Positions 42,892 to 51,725 of a stretch of DNA of 64,000 nt are shown piece after piece; positions within the stretch are counted from its first letter, which is position 1, and every line of letters starts with the position of its first letter. The notes below the pieces were generated by a model. That model was not told the origin of the DNA. It did not search any database and worked only from the letters and a program-made list of their open reading frames with translations. A program made the position numbers and the translations under genes. Source of the stretch: Streptomyces sp. NBC_00370 (GTDB lineage Bacteria; Actinomycetota; Actinomycetes; Streptomycetales; Streptomycetaceae). The DNA is taken from NCBI RefSeq assembly GCF_036084755.1, contig NZ_CP107968.1, forward strand, positions 8,254,001 to 8,318,000, given 5' to 3'.

Positions 42892-43787
42892 GCGCGACAC
42901 TCGTGCTGTTCGCCTACGCGACGGCTATCGGGTTCATCGGTCCTGGGATCGTGAAGAGAAGCCGGTGGCCCCAGCGGGCCCCCCTGCTGGGAGCCGTGGT
43001 GTGGCAGGCGATGACCTTGTCCTTCTCCCTCGCGGTCATGCTGGCGGGCTACGGCCTGGCGATGCCGTCGCAGCACCTGCACATCGTCATGGTCGACCTC
43101 CTGCGCACCTGCGGTGTGCACGGTGATTCGATATCTGCCGGATCGGACCGGTTCGCCGTTGCGTGGCCGGCCGTGGTGCTGATCGCGCTCCTTGCCGGCG
43201 CTGGAGGTCGGTTGACGGCCTCCAGCAGGGCGCGGGCGCGGCATCGCAGGGCGCTCGACCTGGTCGGACGGTGCGTGCCGGAACTCGGAGTCACTGTCCT
43301 GCCCTATGCCGTTCCCGCCGCGTACTGCCTGCCGGGCCGGCGGCCGCGGATCGTCATCTCCGACGCGGCACTCGCCTGCCTGCGGCCGGCGCAGCTCGGC
43401 GCCGTTCTGGAGCACGAGAGGGCGCACATCGCAGGACGTCACCATCTGGTGCTGGCGGTCGCAGACGCCTTCCGCCTCGTCTTCCGGGGGCTCTCACTGG
43501 CCCGCAACGCATCCCAGCAGACGGCGCTGCTCCTGGAGATGGCTGCGGACGATCGTGCCCTGCATACGTATCCGCGCCATGTGCTGGCGAGCGCCGTCGT
43601 GGAACTGGCGGCGGCAAGGACGCCCGTCGGGTCGCTGGCCGCCTCCGGCCCGACCGCTGTGATCCGTATGCGTCGGATCCTGAGCCCGCAAGCGGCACCA
43701 CATCCGCTCCTGCGGGCAGGTCTTGTCTCCGCGGCGGCAGCCGCCCCGCTGGTACCGCTGGTGCTGTCCTGTACAGGAATCGGCTGA
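42888..43787 (+). CDS. M56-family (BlaR1-like) membrane metallopeptidase
   Basis: This 299-residue protein has membrane helices at the N-terminus, in the middle and at the C-terminus, and the zinc motif HERAH in LEHERAHIAG, with EMAADD further on as the third ligand. It lacks the penicillin-binding sensor domain of BlaR1, as is usual in actinobacterial M56 proteins. It would cleave the co-encoded BlaI repressor in response to envelope signals. The GTG start overlaps the blaI stop. Confidence 0.88.
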   Translation: MSATLVLFAYATAIGFIGPGIVKRSRWPQRAPLLGAVVWQAMTLSFSLAVMLAGYGLAMPSQHLHIVMVDLLRTCGVHGDSISAGSDRFAVAWPAVVLIALLAGAGGRLTASSRARARHRRALDLVGRCVPELGVTVLPYAVPAAYCLPGRRPRIVISDAALACLRPAQLGAVLEHERAHIAGRHHLVLAVADAFRLVFRGLSLARNASQQTALLLEMAADDRALHTYPRHVLASAVVELAAARTPVGSLAASGPTAVIRMRRILSPQAAPHPLLRAGLVSAAAAAPLVPLVLSCTGIG

Positions 43788-43852
43788 CTGGCTGCCCAAC
43801 CCGTTCTGATGGGAGCTGATCCCTCGCCGGTGTGCGGCTGTTGCGAGACCAA

Positions 43853-43868
43853 CTACTAAGCTACTAAG
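43853..43868. repeat. Tandem CTACTAAG repeat, candidate BlaI operator
   Basis: CTACTAAG occurs twice in direct tandem within AACTACTAAGCTACTAAGTT (43851-43870), which is also partly symmetric (AACT, AGCT, AGTT). It lies 85 bases before the NlpC/P60 gene and 65 bases after the M56 gene. ACTA/TAGT-type elements are common in BlaI/MecI operators, so this may link the repressor to the hydrolase. Confidence 0.4.
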
Positions 43869-43952
43869 TTGTTACGGGCGATCTCGTGTTGACGCCCTTG
43901 TCGGCCATGTCCTGGTCCGCGTCGGCCAGTTGTCTTGAGGAGTCACCGCGAA

Positions 43953-44978
43953 ATGGGAACGCATCGTCGGCCGAAGCCGATCAGCCGGACGCGGATTGCC
44001 TCCGTCGGCCTTGCCGCCGGTGCGGTGAGTCTCCTGTCGACCCAGGGGCAGGCCGCACCGAAACCATCGGCTGACGAAGTACGCAAGCAGGTGGAGAAAC
44101 TCTACGAAGAGGCCGAGGCCCCGACGGAGGAGTACAACAGCGTGCGCGCGCAGCAGAAGACGCTCCAGGGCAAGGCAGACAGCGCGCGGGACAAGCTGGC
44201 CCGTAAGCAGGAGGAGATCAACGAGCTCCGGGCGGAGATCGGTCCCTTGGCGGCAGCCCAGTACCGAAGCGGCGGCCTCGACCCTTCCGTACAGCTTTTC
44301 CTGTCCGGCGATCCGGAGACGTACCTGGAGCGGGCCGAGGTACTCGGCCGGACCGGCGACCGGCAGGCGGGATCCATGCGTGCGATGCAGAAGATGCAGA
44401 GGGAACTGGCCCAAGAACGCGCGACGGTCACCGATCGCCTGGAGGAGTTGCAGATCCTGCGCAGCCAGGCTGCTGCCAAGAAGAAGGAAGTGCGGGACAA
44501 GCTCAGTCGGGCCCGTCAGCTTCTCAACAGCCTGACAACCCAGGAACGGTCCCGGATACGGGCGGCCGAGGCCCGTGAGGACGCTGCCTCCGGCACCAGC
44601 GACAGCGCGGCGACCTACAACGGCCCGGCCAGCGGCAGGGCGAAGGCGGCATTGGAGTTCGCGTACGCGCAGCTGGGCAAGCCCTACGAGTGGGGATCGA
44701 CCGGTCCCAACTCCTTTGACTGCTCCGGCCTGACGGGTGCCTCCTGGCGGTCCGTGGGCGTCTCACTGCCGCGTACCGTGCAGCAGCAGTACTCGGTCGG
44801 CAGGAAGGTGTCGCGGGCTGATCTCCAGCCCGGCGACATCATCTACTGGTACAACAGCAGCCAGCACAACGGCCTGTACGTCGGAAACGGCAAAGCGATC
44901 CACGCTCCACGGACCGGCAAGAACATCGAGATCACGAGTCTGGACTCGATGCCGTTCTATGCGGCGTCACGGCCCTGA
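43953..44978 (+). CDS. NlpC/P60 peptidoglycan endopeptidase with coiled-coil domain
   Basis: This 341-residue secreted protein has an Arg-rich signal peptide, a coiled coil from ~35 to ~200 (ADEVRKQVEKLYEEAEAP onward), and a C-terminal NlpC/P60 domain with catalytic Cys in NSFDCSGLTG and His in YNSSQHNGLYVGNG. It resembles RipA-like hydrolases that cut peptidoglycan stem peptides, and the coiled coil usually controls access to the active site. GAGGAG precedes the ATG. It may belong to the BlaI regulon next door. Confidence 0.92.
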   Translation: MGTHRRPKPISRTRIASVGLAAGAVSLLSTQGQAAPKPSADEVRKQVEKLYEEAEAPTEEYNSVRAQQKTLQGKADSARDKLARKQEEINELRAEIGPLAAAQYRSGGLDPSVQLFLSGDPETYLERAEVLGRTGDRQAGSMRAMQKMQRELAQERATVTDRLEELQILRSQAAAKKKEVRDKLSRARQLLNSLTTQERSRIRAAEAREDAASGTSDSAATYNGPASGRAKAALEFAYAQLGKPYEWGSTGPNSFDCSGLTGASWRSVGVSLPRTVQQQYSVGRKVSRADLQPGDIIYWYNSSQHNGLYVGNGKAIHAPRTGKNIEITSLDSMPFYAASRP

Positions 44979-45127
44979 CCTTTGCCCGAGACGGGGGTCG
45001 GTATCCCGCGCCCGGTGTGCGTTGGCGGGAACGACAACGGTCTTCAATGCAGCCTTTGGATCTTCGCCCGATCTGCGCTTCACTTTCGGACGTGGGCCCG
45101 TCTCGGACCCCGGGGAGGACCACGGTC

Positions 45128-46144
45128 ATGGCCAAGAAGCACGATCACGACCAGGAGCACGACGACGGGCACGGAGGCCACGCTCACGGGGTGTCCGCCG
45201 ACGCGGACCGCCGATGGCTGACGCTCGCGCTGGTGCTGATCGCGGTGTTCATGTCGGCCGAGGTGGTCATCGGGGTACTGGCCAATTCGCTGGCGTTGAT
45301 CTCCGACGCGGCTCACATGCTCACCGATGTCGCCTCGATCGTGCTTGCGCTGGTCGCGATGCGGCTCGCCGCCCGCCCCGCCAAGGGCTCCTACACCTTC
45401 GGCCTGAAGCGCGTGGAAATTCTGTCCGCCCAGGCCAACGGATTGACGTTGTTGCTGTTGTCGGTATGGCTGGCCTACGAGGCGATCCACCGGCTGATCG
45501 CCCCACCCAGCGTGACCGGTGGTCTCGTCCTGGCCACGGCGCTGGTAGGAGTGGCGGTCAATCTGGTCGCGACCTGGGCGATTTCACGAGCCAATCGGAC
45601 CTCTCTGAATGTCGAAGGCGCCTACCAGCACATCCTGACCGACCTGTTCGGATTCATCGCCACTGCCATTGCCGGCGCCGTGGTGCTGTTCACCGGTTTC
45701 GGCCGTGCGGATGCCATCGCCTCGTTGCTGGTGGTCGCGCTGATGCTCAAGGCCGGCTACGGCCTGGTGCGCGATTCGGGGCGGATCTTCCTGGAAGCCG
45801 CCCCGGCAGGCATCGACCCGGACGTCCTCGGTGATCTGCTCGTTGCGCAGAAGGGTGTGGCCGAGGTTCACGATCTGCACATCTGGACGATCACATCCGG
45901 ACAGAGTGCTTTGTCCGCCCATGTGCTGGTGGAAGCGTCCGAGGATTGCCACGCAGTACGCCGGGACCTCGAACAGCTGCTGGCGACCGGCCCAGGCATC
46001 ACCCACACCACGTTGCAGGTCGATCACGTCGGCAGCGAGTTCCAGGGGCTTCTGCGCATCAGCGGCCGGGAAGAGACCGAGACGGACACGCACTGCGACG
46101 ATGCCCATGGGCCTGTCCACCGGCCCGCCTTGCATGAGCACTGA
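45128..46144 (+). CDS. Cation diffusion facilitator, zinc-exporter (ZitB/CzcD) type
   Basis: This 338-residue CDF transporter has a His/Asp-rich N-terminus (HDHDQEHDDGHGGHAHG), six membrane segments with the metal-site pairs SDAAHMLTD and QHILTDLFG, and a C-terminal cytoplasmic domain containing VHDLHIWTITSG. It exports Zn(II) or similar ions by proton antiport. GGAGG precedes the ATG. No metal regulator is adjacent. Confidence 0.93.
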   Translation: MAKKHDHDQEHDDGHGGHAHGVSADADRRWLTLALVLIAVFMSAEVVIGVLANSLALISDAAHMLTDVASIVLALVAMRLAARPAKGSYTFGLKRVEILSAQANGLTLLLLSVWLAYEAIHRLIAPPSVTGGLVLATALVGVAVNLVATWAISRANRTSLNVEGAYQHILTDLFGFIATAIAGAVVLFTGFGRADAIASLLVVALMLKAGYGLVRDSGRIFLEAAPAGIDPDVLGDLLVAQKGVAEVHDLHIWTITSGQSALSAHVLVEASEDCHAVRRDLEQLLATGPGITHTTLQVDHVGSEFQGLLRISGREETETDTHCDDAHGPVHRPALHEH

Positions 46145-46238
46145 TCCGCCGGACACATAGTGTGGCCGGTTCTCCCTCACTCGTTCGGAGGGCTCACGGA
46201 CACCGCAGCCGTGTGCGCAAGGTAGCGTAACTGTCACT

Positions 46239-46691
46239 GTGCGGAGTCGATCGTGGTGGGTGAGCAAGGAGCGGGACAGCTTCGTCGTCGCCTTGATGGT
46301 GGCGGCGCTGGCCGCGCTGCTGCTCGGCGCATGCGACAGCGGCGGTCATCACCGCCTGGTCGGCATGACAATCGACCAACAGGCAGTGACCGCCCTTGTG
46401 GCGGCGCCTGCTACACCGCAACAGCGCGAGCCCGGCGCGCAGTTCACCTCAGAAACGACTGTCGGCTGTCAGGGCGGGGATCGCGATCACTGCGTGCCCG
46501 TCAGCGAGCAGCACGTCGCGACGCAGGGGCAGGGGCAGGGAAAGCGTCACCCGCATGAACTACCCGCGGCGTTGATCGATGCCTCCGCCGCGACGGCCCC
46601 GAGCGCGACGTGCTCCGCGGTACGCCGTCGCGGGCCCCCGGGTGTGCCGGCACGAGACGTCCTGAACCGGCTGTGCGTGTCCCGCAGATGA
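46239..46691 (+). CDS. Putative small lipoprotein, unknown function
   Basis: This ~150-residue frame starts with GTG (46239, or 46260 in frame) and carries a lipoprotein-like signal SFVVALMVAALAALLLGAC. The mature part is hydrophilic, with Cys pairs (VGCQGGDRDHC; DVLNRLC) and Gln/Gly-rich stretches. No homologous family was recognised, and no clear binding site supports the start. It follows the zinc exporter after 94 bases. Confidence 0.5.
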   Translation: MRSRSWWVSKERDSFVVALMVAALAALLLGACDSGGHHRLVGMTIDQQAVTALVAAPATPQQREPGAQFTSETTVGCQGGDRDHCVPVSEQHVATQGQGQGKRHPHELPAALIDASAATAPSATCSAVRRRGPPGVPARDVLNRLCVSRR

Positions 46692-46840
46692 AGAGGCCAG
46701 GTACAGGCGAACGGCAGCGCAGCGCCGCCGTCGCCAGTGCCTGACAGCACCCCTCTTCGCCTCGGGGACGATGCCGTACGCCTCGTCACGGACGACCGCA
46801 GCGCCGCCATCGTGCCCCCACGCACGAAAGAAACCCGCTC

Positions 46841-47938
46841 ATGACTGAACTGTCCCTGCCCAAAAAGCCGAAGACACCTCCGGGCAGTGTGCTGGAAGCT
46901 GTCGGCAACACCCCCGTGCTGTGGGTGGACGAGCCCCTCGCGACCGCGCCCGGCGGCTTCTGGGCCAAACTGGAAGGGTTCAACCCGGGAGGCATCAAGG
47001 ATCGCGCCGCGCTCCACATGGTCGCCAAGGCCCGCGAACGCGGTGATCTGCGCCCTGGCGCCCCGATCGTGGAATCCACCTCCGGCACCCTTGGACTCGG
47101 CCTGGCACTCGCCGGGGTCCTGCACGGCCACCCCGTACACCTGGTCACCGACCCCGGCATGGAACCGATCATGGAGCGGATGCTTACCGCCCACGGTGCC
47201 ACGCTCTACATCGTCGACCACCCTCACCCCGAAGGCGGATGGCAAGAAGCACGCCGCCAGAAGGTCACCGAAATCCTTGCCGCCCTGCCAGGCGCGTGGT
47301 CGCCGGACCAGTACCACAACCCCGACAACGTAGCCGCGTACGAGGGCCTTGCCGGCGAGCTCACCGACCAGCTGGAGCACATCGACATCCTGGTGTGCGC
47401 GGTCGGCACCGGCGGACACTCCGCAGGCATCACCCGCGGAGTGCGCCAACGTATCCCCGGCGTACGGCTGGTGGGCGTCGACACCATCGGCTCGACCATC
47501 TTCGGCCAGCCCGCCCGCACCCGGCTCATGCGCGGACTCGGCTCCTCGATCTACCCCCGTAACGTCGACTACACGGCATTCAGCGAAGTCCACTGGGTCG
47601 CGCCGGCCGAAGCTGTCTGGTCAGCACGCCGACTGGCCGCCCGCCAGTTCGCCACCGGCGGTTGGAGCGTCGGCGCCGTCGCCCTGGTCGCTGGCTGGCT
47701 GGCCCGCACCCAACCCGAGGGCACCCGCATCGCCGCAGTCTTCCCCGACGGGCCGCACCGCTACTTCGACACCGTCTTCAACGACGACTACTGCCGCACC
47801 CACAACCTCCTCGACGCACCGGCGCCCACCGCACCGGACACCATCAACGCCTCCAGCACGCGCGAGGTGACGCGGTGGACACGCTGCGCCACCGTCACCG
47901 ACCCCACGACCACGATCACCCCCGGAGCCCAGCAGTGA
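46841..47938 (+). CDS. PLP-dependent enzyme of the cysteine synthase family
   Basis: This 365-residue fold-type II PLP enzyme has Lys53 in NPGGIKDRAA, a substrate loop STSGTLG and the phosphate-binding GTGGHSAG. It differs from housekeeping CysK by NPGGIKDR and a ~40-residue C-terminal tail, and looks closer to diaminopropionate- or cysteate-type synthases. It would replace a beta-substituent on Ser, O-acetyl-Ser or phospho-Ser. Its stop overlaps the start of the MFS gene by four bases, so product and exporter seem coupled. Confidence 0.85.
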   Translation: MTELSLPKKPKTPPGSVLEAVGNTPVLWVDEPLATAPGGFWAKLEGFNPGGIKDRAALHMVAKARERGDLRPGAPIVESTSGTLGLGLALAGVLHGHPVHLVTDPGMEPIMERMLTAHGATLYIVDHPHPEGGWQEARRQKVTEILAALPGAWSPDQYHNPDNVAAYEGLAGELTDQLEHIDILVCAVGTGGHSAGITRGVRQRIPGVRLVGVDTIGSTIFGQPARTRLMRGLGSSIYPRNVDYTAFSEVHWVAPAEAVWSARRLAARQFATGGWSVGAVALVAGWLARTQPEGTRIAAVFPDGPHRYFDTVFNDDYCRTHNLLDAPAPTAPDTINASSTREVTRWTRCATVTDPTTTITPGAQQ

Positions 47939-49209
47939 AGACGACGTGGCGCCACATGCGCTCCTTCGACCCCACCGTGCAGCTACTGCTGATCAACCAG
48001 CTCACCATCAACCTCGGCTTCTACATGCTCATGCCCTACCTGGCCGCCCACCTCTCGGGCACCCTGGCCCTGGCCGCCTGGGCGGTCGGCCTCATCCTGG
48101 GCATGCGCAACCTCTCCCAGCAGGGCATGTTCCTCGTCGGCGGAGCGCTTGCCGACCGGCTCGGCTATCGGCCCCTGATCATCGCCGGATGCGCCCTGCG
48201 CACGATCGGCTTCGCCGCACTCGCGTTCGCCGATACGCTGCCGACGCTCCTGGCCGCCTCGGCCGCCACCGGGCTGGCCGGAGCGCTGTTCAATCCGGCC
48301 GTACGCGCCTACCTCGCCGCGGAGTCGGGCGAGCGCCGTGTCGAGGCGTTCGCCCTGTTCAACGTCTTCTACCAGGCCGGCATCCTGTTGGGACCACTGA
48401 TCGGGCTCGCACTGACGGCGGTCGCCTTCCCGATCACCTGCCTGGTGGCAGCGGTCCTGTTCGCCGCCCTGACCCTGCTGCAGACGCGCAGGCTGCCGGC
48501 GCGGACCGGCAGCGCCGAGGCGCAGGGAACAACGCTGCGCGAGCAGGCAGCCGTCGTCATGCGCAACCGGCCGTTCTGGCTGTTCGCCGCCGCCATGACC
48601 GGCTCGTACGTCCTCTCCTTCCAGATCTACCTGGCACTGCCGCTGGAGACCAAACGCCTGGTCGGCGACGGCACACCAGGTACGGCGGCCACAAGCGCCC
48701 TGTTCGTCGTCTCGGGACTGGTCGCGCTCGCCGGGCAGATGCGCATCACCGCCTGGTGCAAACGCAACCTCACACCCCAGAACTGTCTGGTGACCGGGCT
48801 CGGACTGATGGCCGTGGCCTTCCTTCCCCCGATGCTCACCTCCGGCCGGAACCTCACCGCTGCCGGATGGCACACCGCGGTCGTCATGCTGCCGCTGCTG
48901 GCCTGCGCCGCCCTGCTCGCCGCCGCGACCGCCGTGCTGTACCCCTTCGAGATGGACACCATCGTCGCCCTGTCCGGCGGACGCTGGGTAGCCACCCACT
49001 ACGGCCTCTACAACACCGTCTGCGGCATCGGCATCACCATGGGAAACCTCGCCACCGGAGCCGTTCTCGACGCCGCCCGCAACGCAGGACTCGCCGCCCT
49101 TCCCTGGGCCGTTCTGGCCCTGGTCGGTGCCGGCTGCGCAGCCGCAGTGGCAGCCCTGGCCCGCAGCGGAAACCTCACCACCGCCGCGCCCGCACCTGCC
49201 GGAGTGTGA
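47935..49209 (+). CDS. MFS transporter (MdtH-like)
   Basis: This 424-residue protein has 12 membrane segments, starting LLLINQLTINLGFYMLMPY, with the loop motif GGALADRLGYRP. It is close to the MdtH group of drug/H+ antiporters. The GTG start overlaps the PLP-enzyme stop by four bases, pointing to coupled translation and to export of the amino acid made by that enzyme or of its derivative. Confidence 0.87.
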   Translation: MKTTWRHMRSFDPTVQLLLINQLTINLGFYMLMPYLAAHLSGTLALAAWAVGLILGMRNLSQQGMFLVGGALADRLGYRPLIIAGCALRTIGFAALAFADTLPTLLAASAATGLAGALFNPAVRAYLAAESGERRVEAFALFNVFYQAGILLGPLIGLALTAVAFPITCLVAAVLFAALTLLQTRRLPARTGSAEAQGTTLREQAAVVMRNRPFWLFAAAMTGSYVLSFQIYLALPLETKRLVGDGTPGTAATSALFVVSGLVALAGQMRITAWCKRNLTPQNCLVTGLGLMAVAFLPPMLTSGRNLTAAGWHTAVVMLPLLACAALLAAATAVLYPFEMDTIVALSGGRWVATHYGLYNTVCGIGITMGNLATGAVLDAARNAGLAALPWAVLALVGAGCAAAVAALARSGNLTTAAPAPAGV

Positions 49210-49261
49210 CGTGAACGTGCTGGTGCGCGGCGACCGAACCGCGCACCAGCACGGTGCGCTA

Positions 49262-49357
49262 CTACGCCCTCCTACGGCTGCGGCGTGCGAACCACACCAC
49301 CGCTCCGGCCACGACGACCAGTACGACCGCGATCTCGGCACGATCGCCTCGGCTCAT
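49262..49357 (-). CDS. Possible 31-residue single-span membrane peptide
   Basis: A short frame on the minus strand encodes MSRGDRAEIAVVLVVVAG followed by a short hydrophobic run and an Arg-rich end (FARRSRRRA). That is one membrane helix with a positive tail, the pattern of many bacterial small membrane proteins. There is no convincing binding site. The rest of 49210-49435 holds nothing else. Confidence 0.35.
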   Translation of the reverse strand: MSRGDRAEIAVVLVVVAGAVVWFARRSRRRA

Positions 49358-49435
49358 GGCGCCGCCGGCTTCAACTAGCGGTGACTGGTTCAATCTCAGT
49401 GGCGCTGGGACCACTGAGAACTGGCACGACTGCTG

Positions 49436-50401
49436 TCAGGCGGAGGCGGTGTTCAGGGTCTGCAGTTCGGCGTCGGACAGCCGCAGGTCCGCCAGAGCGA
49501 CGAGGGCCGGCACCTGCTCCACGACTCGTGCGGAGGCGATCGGTGCAATGACGGTCGGCTGTTGTGCCAGCCAGGCGAGGGCGACGGTGGCCATGTGGGC
49601 GTCGTGCGCCGCGGCGACCTTTTCCAGCGCGGCGAGGACGGTGGTGCCGCGGTCGCTGTCGGCGTAGCCGCCGGCCAGGCCGGGTAGGTCGCGGACGCTG
49701 TCCACCGTACGGCCGGGTCGGTATTTCCCGGTCAGGAAGCCGGAGGCGAGGGCGAAGTAGGGAACGCACGCCAGCCCCTCGCGCTCGGCGATGTCGCGGC
49801 GTTCGCCTTCGTAGGTGTCGCGGGAGACGAGGTTGTACTGGGGCTGGAGTACCTGGAAGCTCGCCAGGCCCTCACGCTGGGCGAACTGCAGCATGGCGTC
49901 GAGACGTGCCGGGGTGACGTTGGAGGCCCCGAGTGCCCGTACCGTTCCTGCGCGTACCAGGTCGTCGAGCGTGGTGACGATGTCTTCGACGGGTACGGAT
50001 TCGTCGTCGAAGTGGACGTAGTAGAGGTCGATGTGGTCGGTGCCCAGACGGCGCAGCGAGTCGTCGAGGGCGGCTTTGATGTTGGCGGGCTTGAGGCCTT
50101 TGCGCTCGGGATGGTCGCCGACCTTCGTGGCGATTACGATGTCGGCGCGGTTGCCGCGCGCGGTGAGCCATTCGCCGATCAGGCTTTCGGACTGACCGGC
50201 CTGGCTTCCGGGAAACTGGTACATGTACGCGTCGGCGGTGTCGATGAAGTTCCCGCCCGCAGCCGTGTAGGCATCGAGTACGGCGAACGACTGCTCCCGG
50301 TCGGCGGTCCAGCCGAACACGTTCCCGCCCAAACACAACGGCGCAACGGACAGCCCCGACCCGCCCAAGCTCGTGTGATCAAACATGGCCTCATTGGACA
50401 T
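49436..50401 (-). CDS. Aldo/keto reductase
   Basis: This 321-residue barrel enzyme of the AKR superfamily has Asp and Tyr in FIDTADAYMYQ, Lys in IATKVGDHP, and His in IDLYYVHFDDE, completing the catalytic tetrad. The cofactor region is near ALASGFLTGKYR. It uses NADPH on a carbonyl or works in the other direction. It lies 117 bases downstream of an F420-type oxidoreductase on the same strand. Confidence 0.9.
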   Translation of the reverse strand: MSNEAMFDHTSLGGSGLSVAPLCLGGNVFGWTADREQSFAVLDAYTAAGGNFIDTADAYMYQFPGSQAGQSESLIGEWLTARGNRADIVIATKVGDHPERKGLKPANIKAALDDSLRRLGTDHIDLYYVHFDDESVPVEDIVTTLDDLVRAGTVRALGASNVTPARLDAMLQFAQREGLASFQVLQPQYNLVSRDTYEGERRDIAEREGLACVPYFALASGFLTGKYRPGRTVDSVRDLPGLAGGYADSDRGTTVLAALEKVAAAHDAHMATVALAWLAQQPTVIAPIASARVVEQVPALVALADLRLSDAELQTLNTASA

Positions 50402-50517
50402 CTGTTACCCATTCTTTCGATCGACGGACTTCTATCGGTGACGCGGACGGAAAGGGTTCCGCTCCCGCTTCCGGCCTCATCTGCCCCTGGCACCAACGGC
50501 CGGCTGCGGAGGCGCTT

Positions 50518-51420
50518 TCAGCCCCTCGTCACCAGCTCAAGGATTTCGCGGGCGTGCTCGATGGAGCCGTCTACGGTGTCCACGTCGTACATGGAGTCGA
50601 CCATGAAGTGGTCGATGCCTGTGCGTTCGTGGATTTCCTTGACGGTGTCGGCGACCTGGGCGGTGCTCGTGCCGGCGTCGATGTTCACCCGCAGAACCGT
50701 GTCGATCGCTCGGGGGTCCCGGCCGTTCTGCTGGGCCAGTTCGTCCAGCTGAGCGCGCTGTGTGACCAGGCCGTCGATGTCGACGTAACTGGGGACGACG
50801 ACCAACGGCAGCCAGCCGTCGCCGCGTCGGGCGACGCGGCGCAGCGCGCGCTCGGACATGGCGCCGAGGTAGAAGGGCGGCCGGGGCTGTTGCGCCGGCT
50901 TCAGCGGTGAGTGGTGTTCGGGTACGGACAGTTGCGCGCCCTCGTACTGGGCCGGGTCGGTGGTCCAGATGGCGTCGAGGGCATCGAGCAGTTCTTCCAT
51001 GCGGGCGCCTCGGCGGGTGAAGTCCGGTCCGGCTGCCTGGTATTCCTCGGGGGACCAGCCGATCCCGAAGCCGGGCAGCAGGCGTCCGCCGCTGATCAGG
51101 TCGATCGTCGTGAGGGAGCGGGCGAGCTGGACGGGCGGGTAGAGCGGGGCGACCAAGACGTGGGAGCCGAGCAGTACTCGGCTGGTCGCGGAGGCGGCGA
51201 CGCCGAGCAGGACGAAGGGGTCGGCGGAGGCGTTGAGTTCCTGCGGGATGGTGGTGCCCTGCCCGCCGTAACCCACGACGGGGTGGACCGCCGCCAGGTT
51301 CCGGTCGCCCACCCACAGGCTGGCGCCCCCGGCCTCCTCGATCGCCGAGGCGAATGTGGCGGTGTGGGCGACGCCGTACGCCTGGTTGTTGAACTGGGGT
51401 AGGGCGAAACCAATCTTCAT
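50518..51420 (-). CDS. LLM-class F420-dependent oxidoreductase
   Basis: This 300-residue luciferase-like enzyme has FALPQFNNQAYG at the N-terminus, TSRVLLGSHVLVAPLYPPVQ and the GIGWSPEEYQAAG segment that marks F420-dependent actinobacterial members. It transfers hydride from reduced F420 to an unknown substrate. AAGGAC precedes the ATG at 51420. The aldo/keto reductase downstream may be co-transcribed. Confidence 0.9.
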   Translation of the reverse strand: MKIGFALPQFNNQAYGVAHTATFASAIEEAGGASLWVGDRNLAAVHPVVGYGGQGTTIPQELNASADPFVLLGVAASATSRVLLGSHVLVAPLYPPVQLARSLTTIDLISGGRLLPGFGIGWSPEEYQAAGPDFTRRGARMEELLDALDAIWTTDPAQYEGAQLSVPEHHSPLKPAQQPRPPFYLGAMSERALRRVARRGDGWLPLVVVPSYVDIDGLVTQRAQLDELAQQNGRDPRAIDTVLRVNIDAGTSTAQVADTVKEIHERTGIDHFMVDSMYDVDTVDGSIEHAREILELVTRG

Positions 51421-51725
51421 GACGTCCTTCACACTGTGCGTTGCCGGGCGAGGCACTTCGGCTCCGACCGGCATGATCTCCATCGGGCGGGCTTCACCGT
51501 ACAAGCGGAACGCCATACCCACGGCCTGCTGCAACCAACGCTGTTGACCAGACTGTGTTCAAGATCTGTCCACTCTTGAGCAGCCGCGACACTCCGGCGT
51601 CCGGCGAAAGCGGTCCCGATGTCACCGGCATCCAGATCCCCCGTGTGGCGGGGCTGACCCCTGAGAGCGCGTCTACGTAATTTACGCCGACGCAAAGGTG
51701 CCCTCCGGCGCGGGACGGTGTCTAT

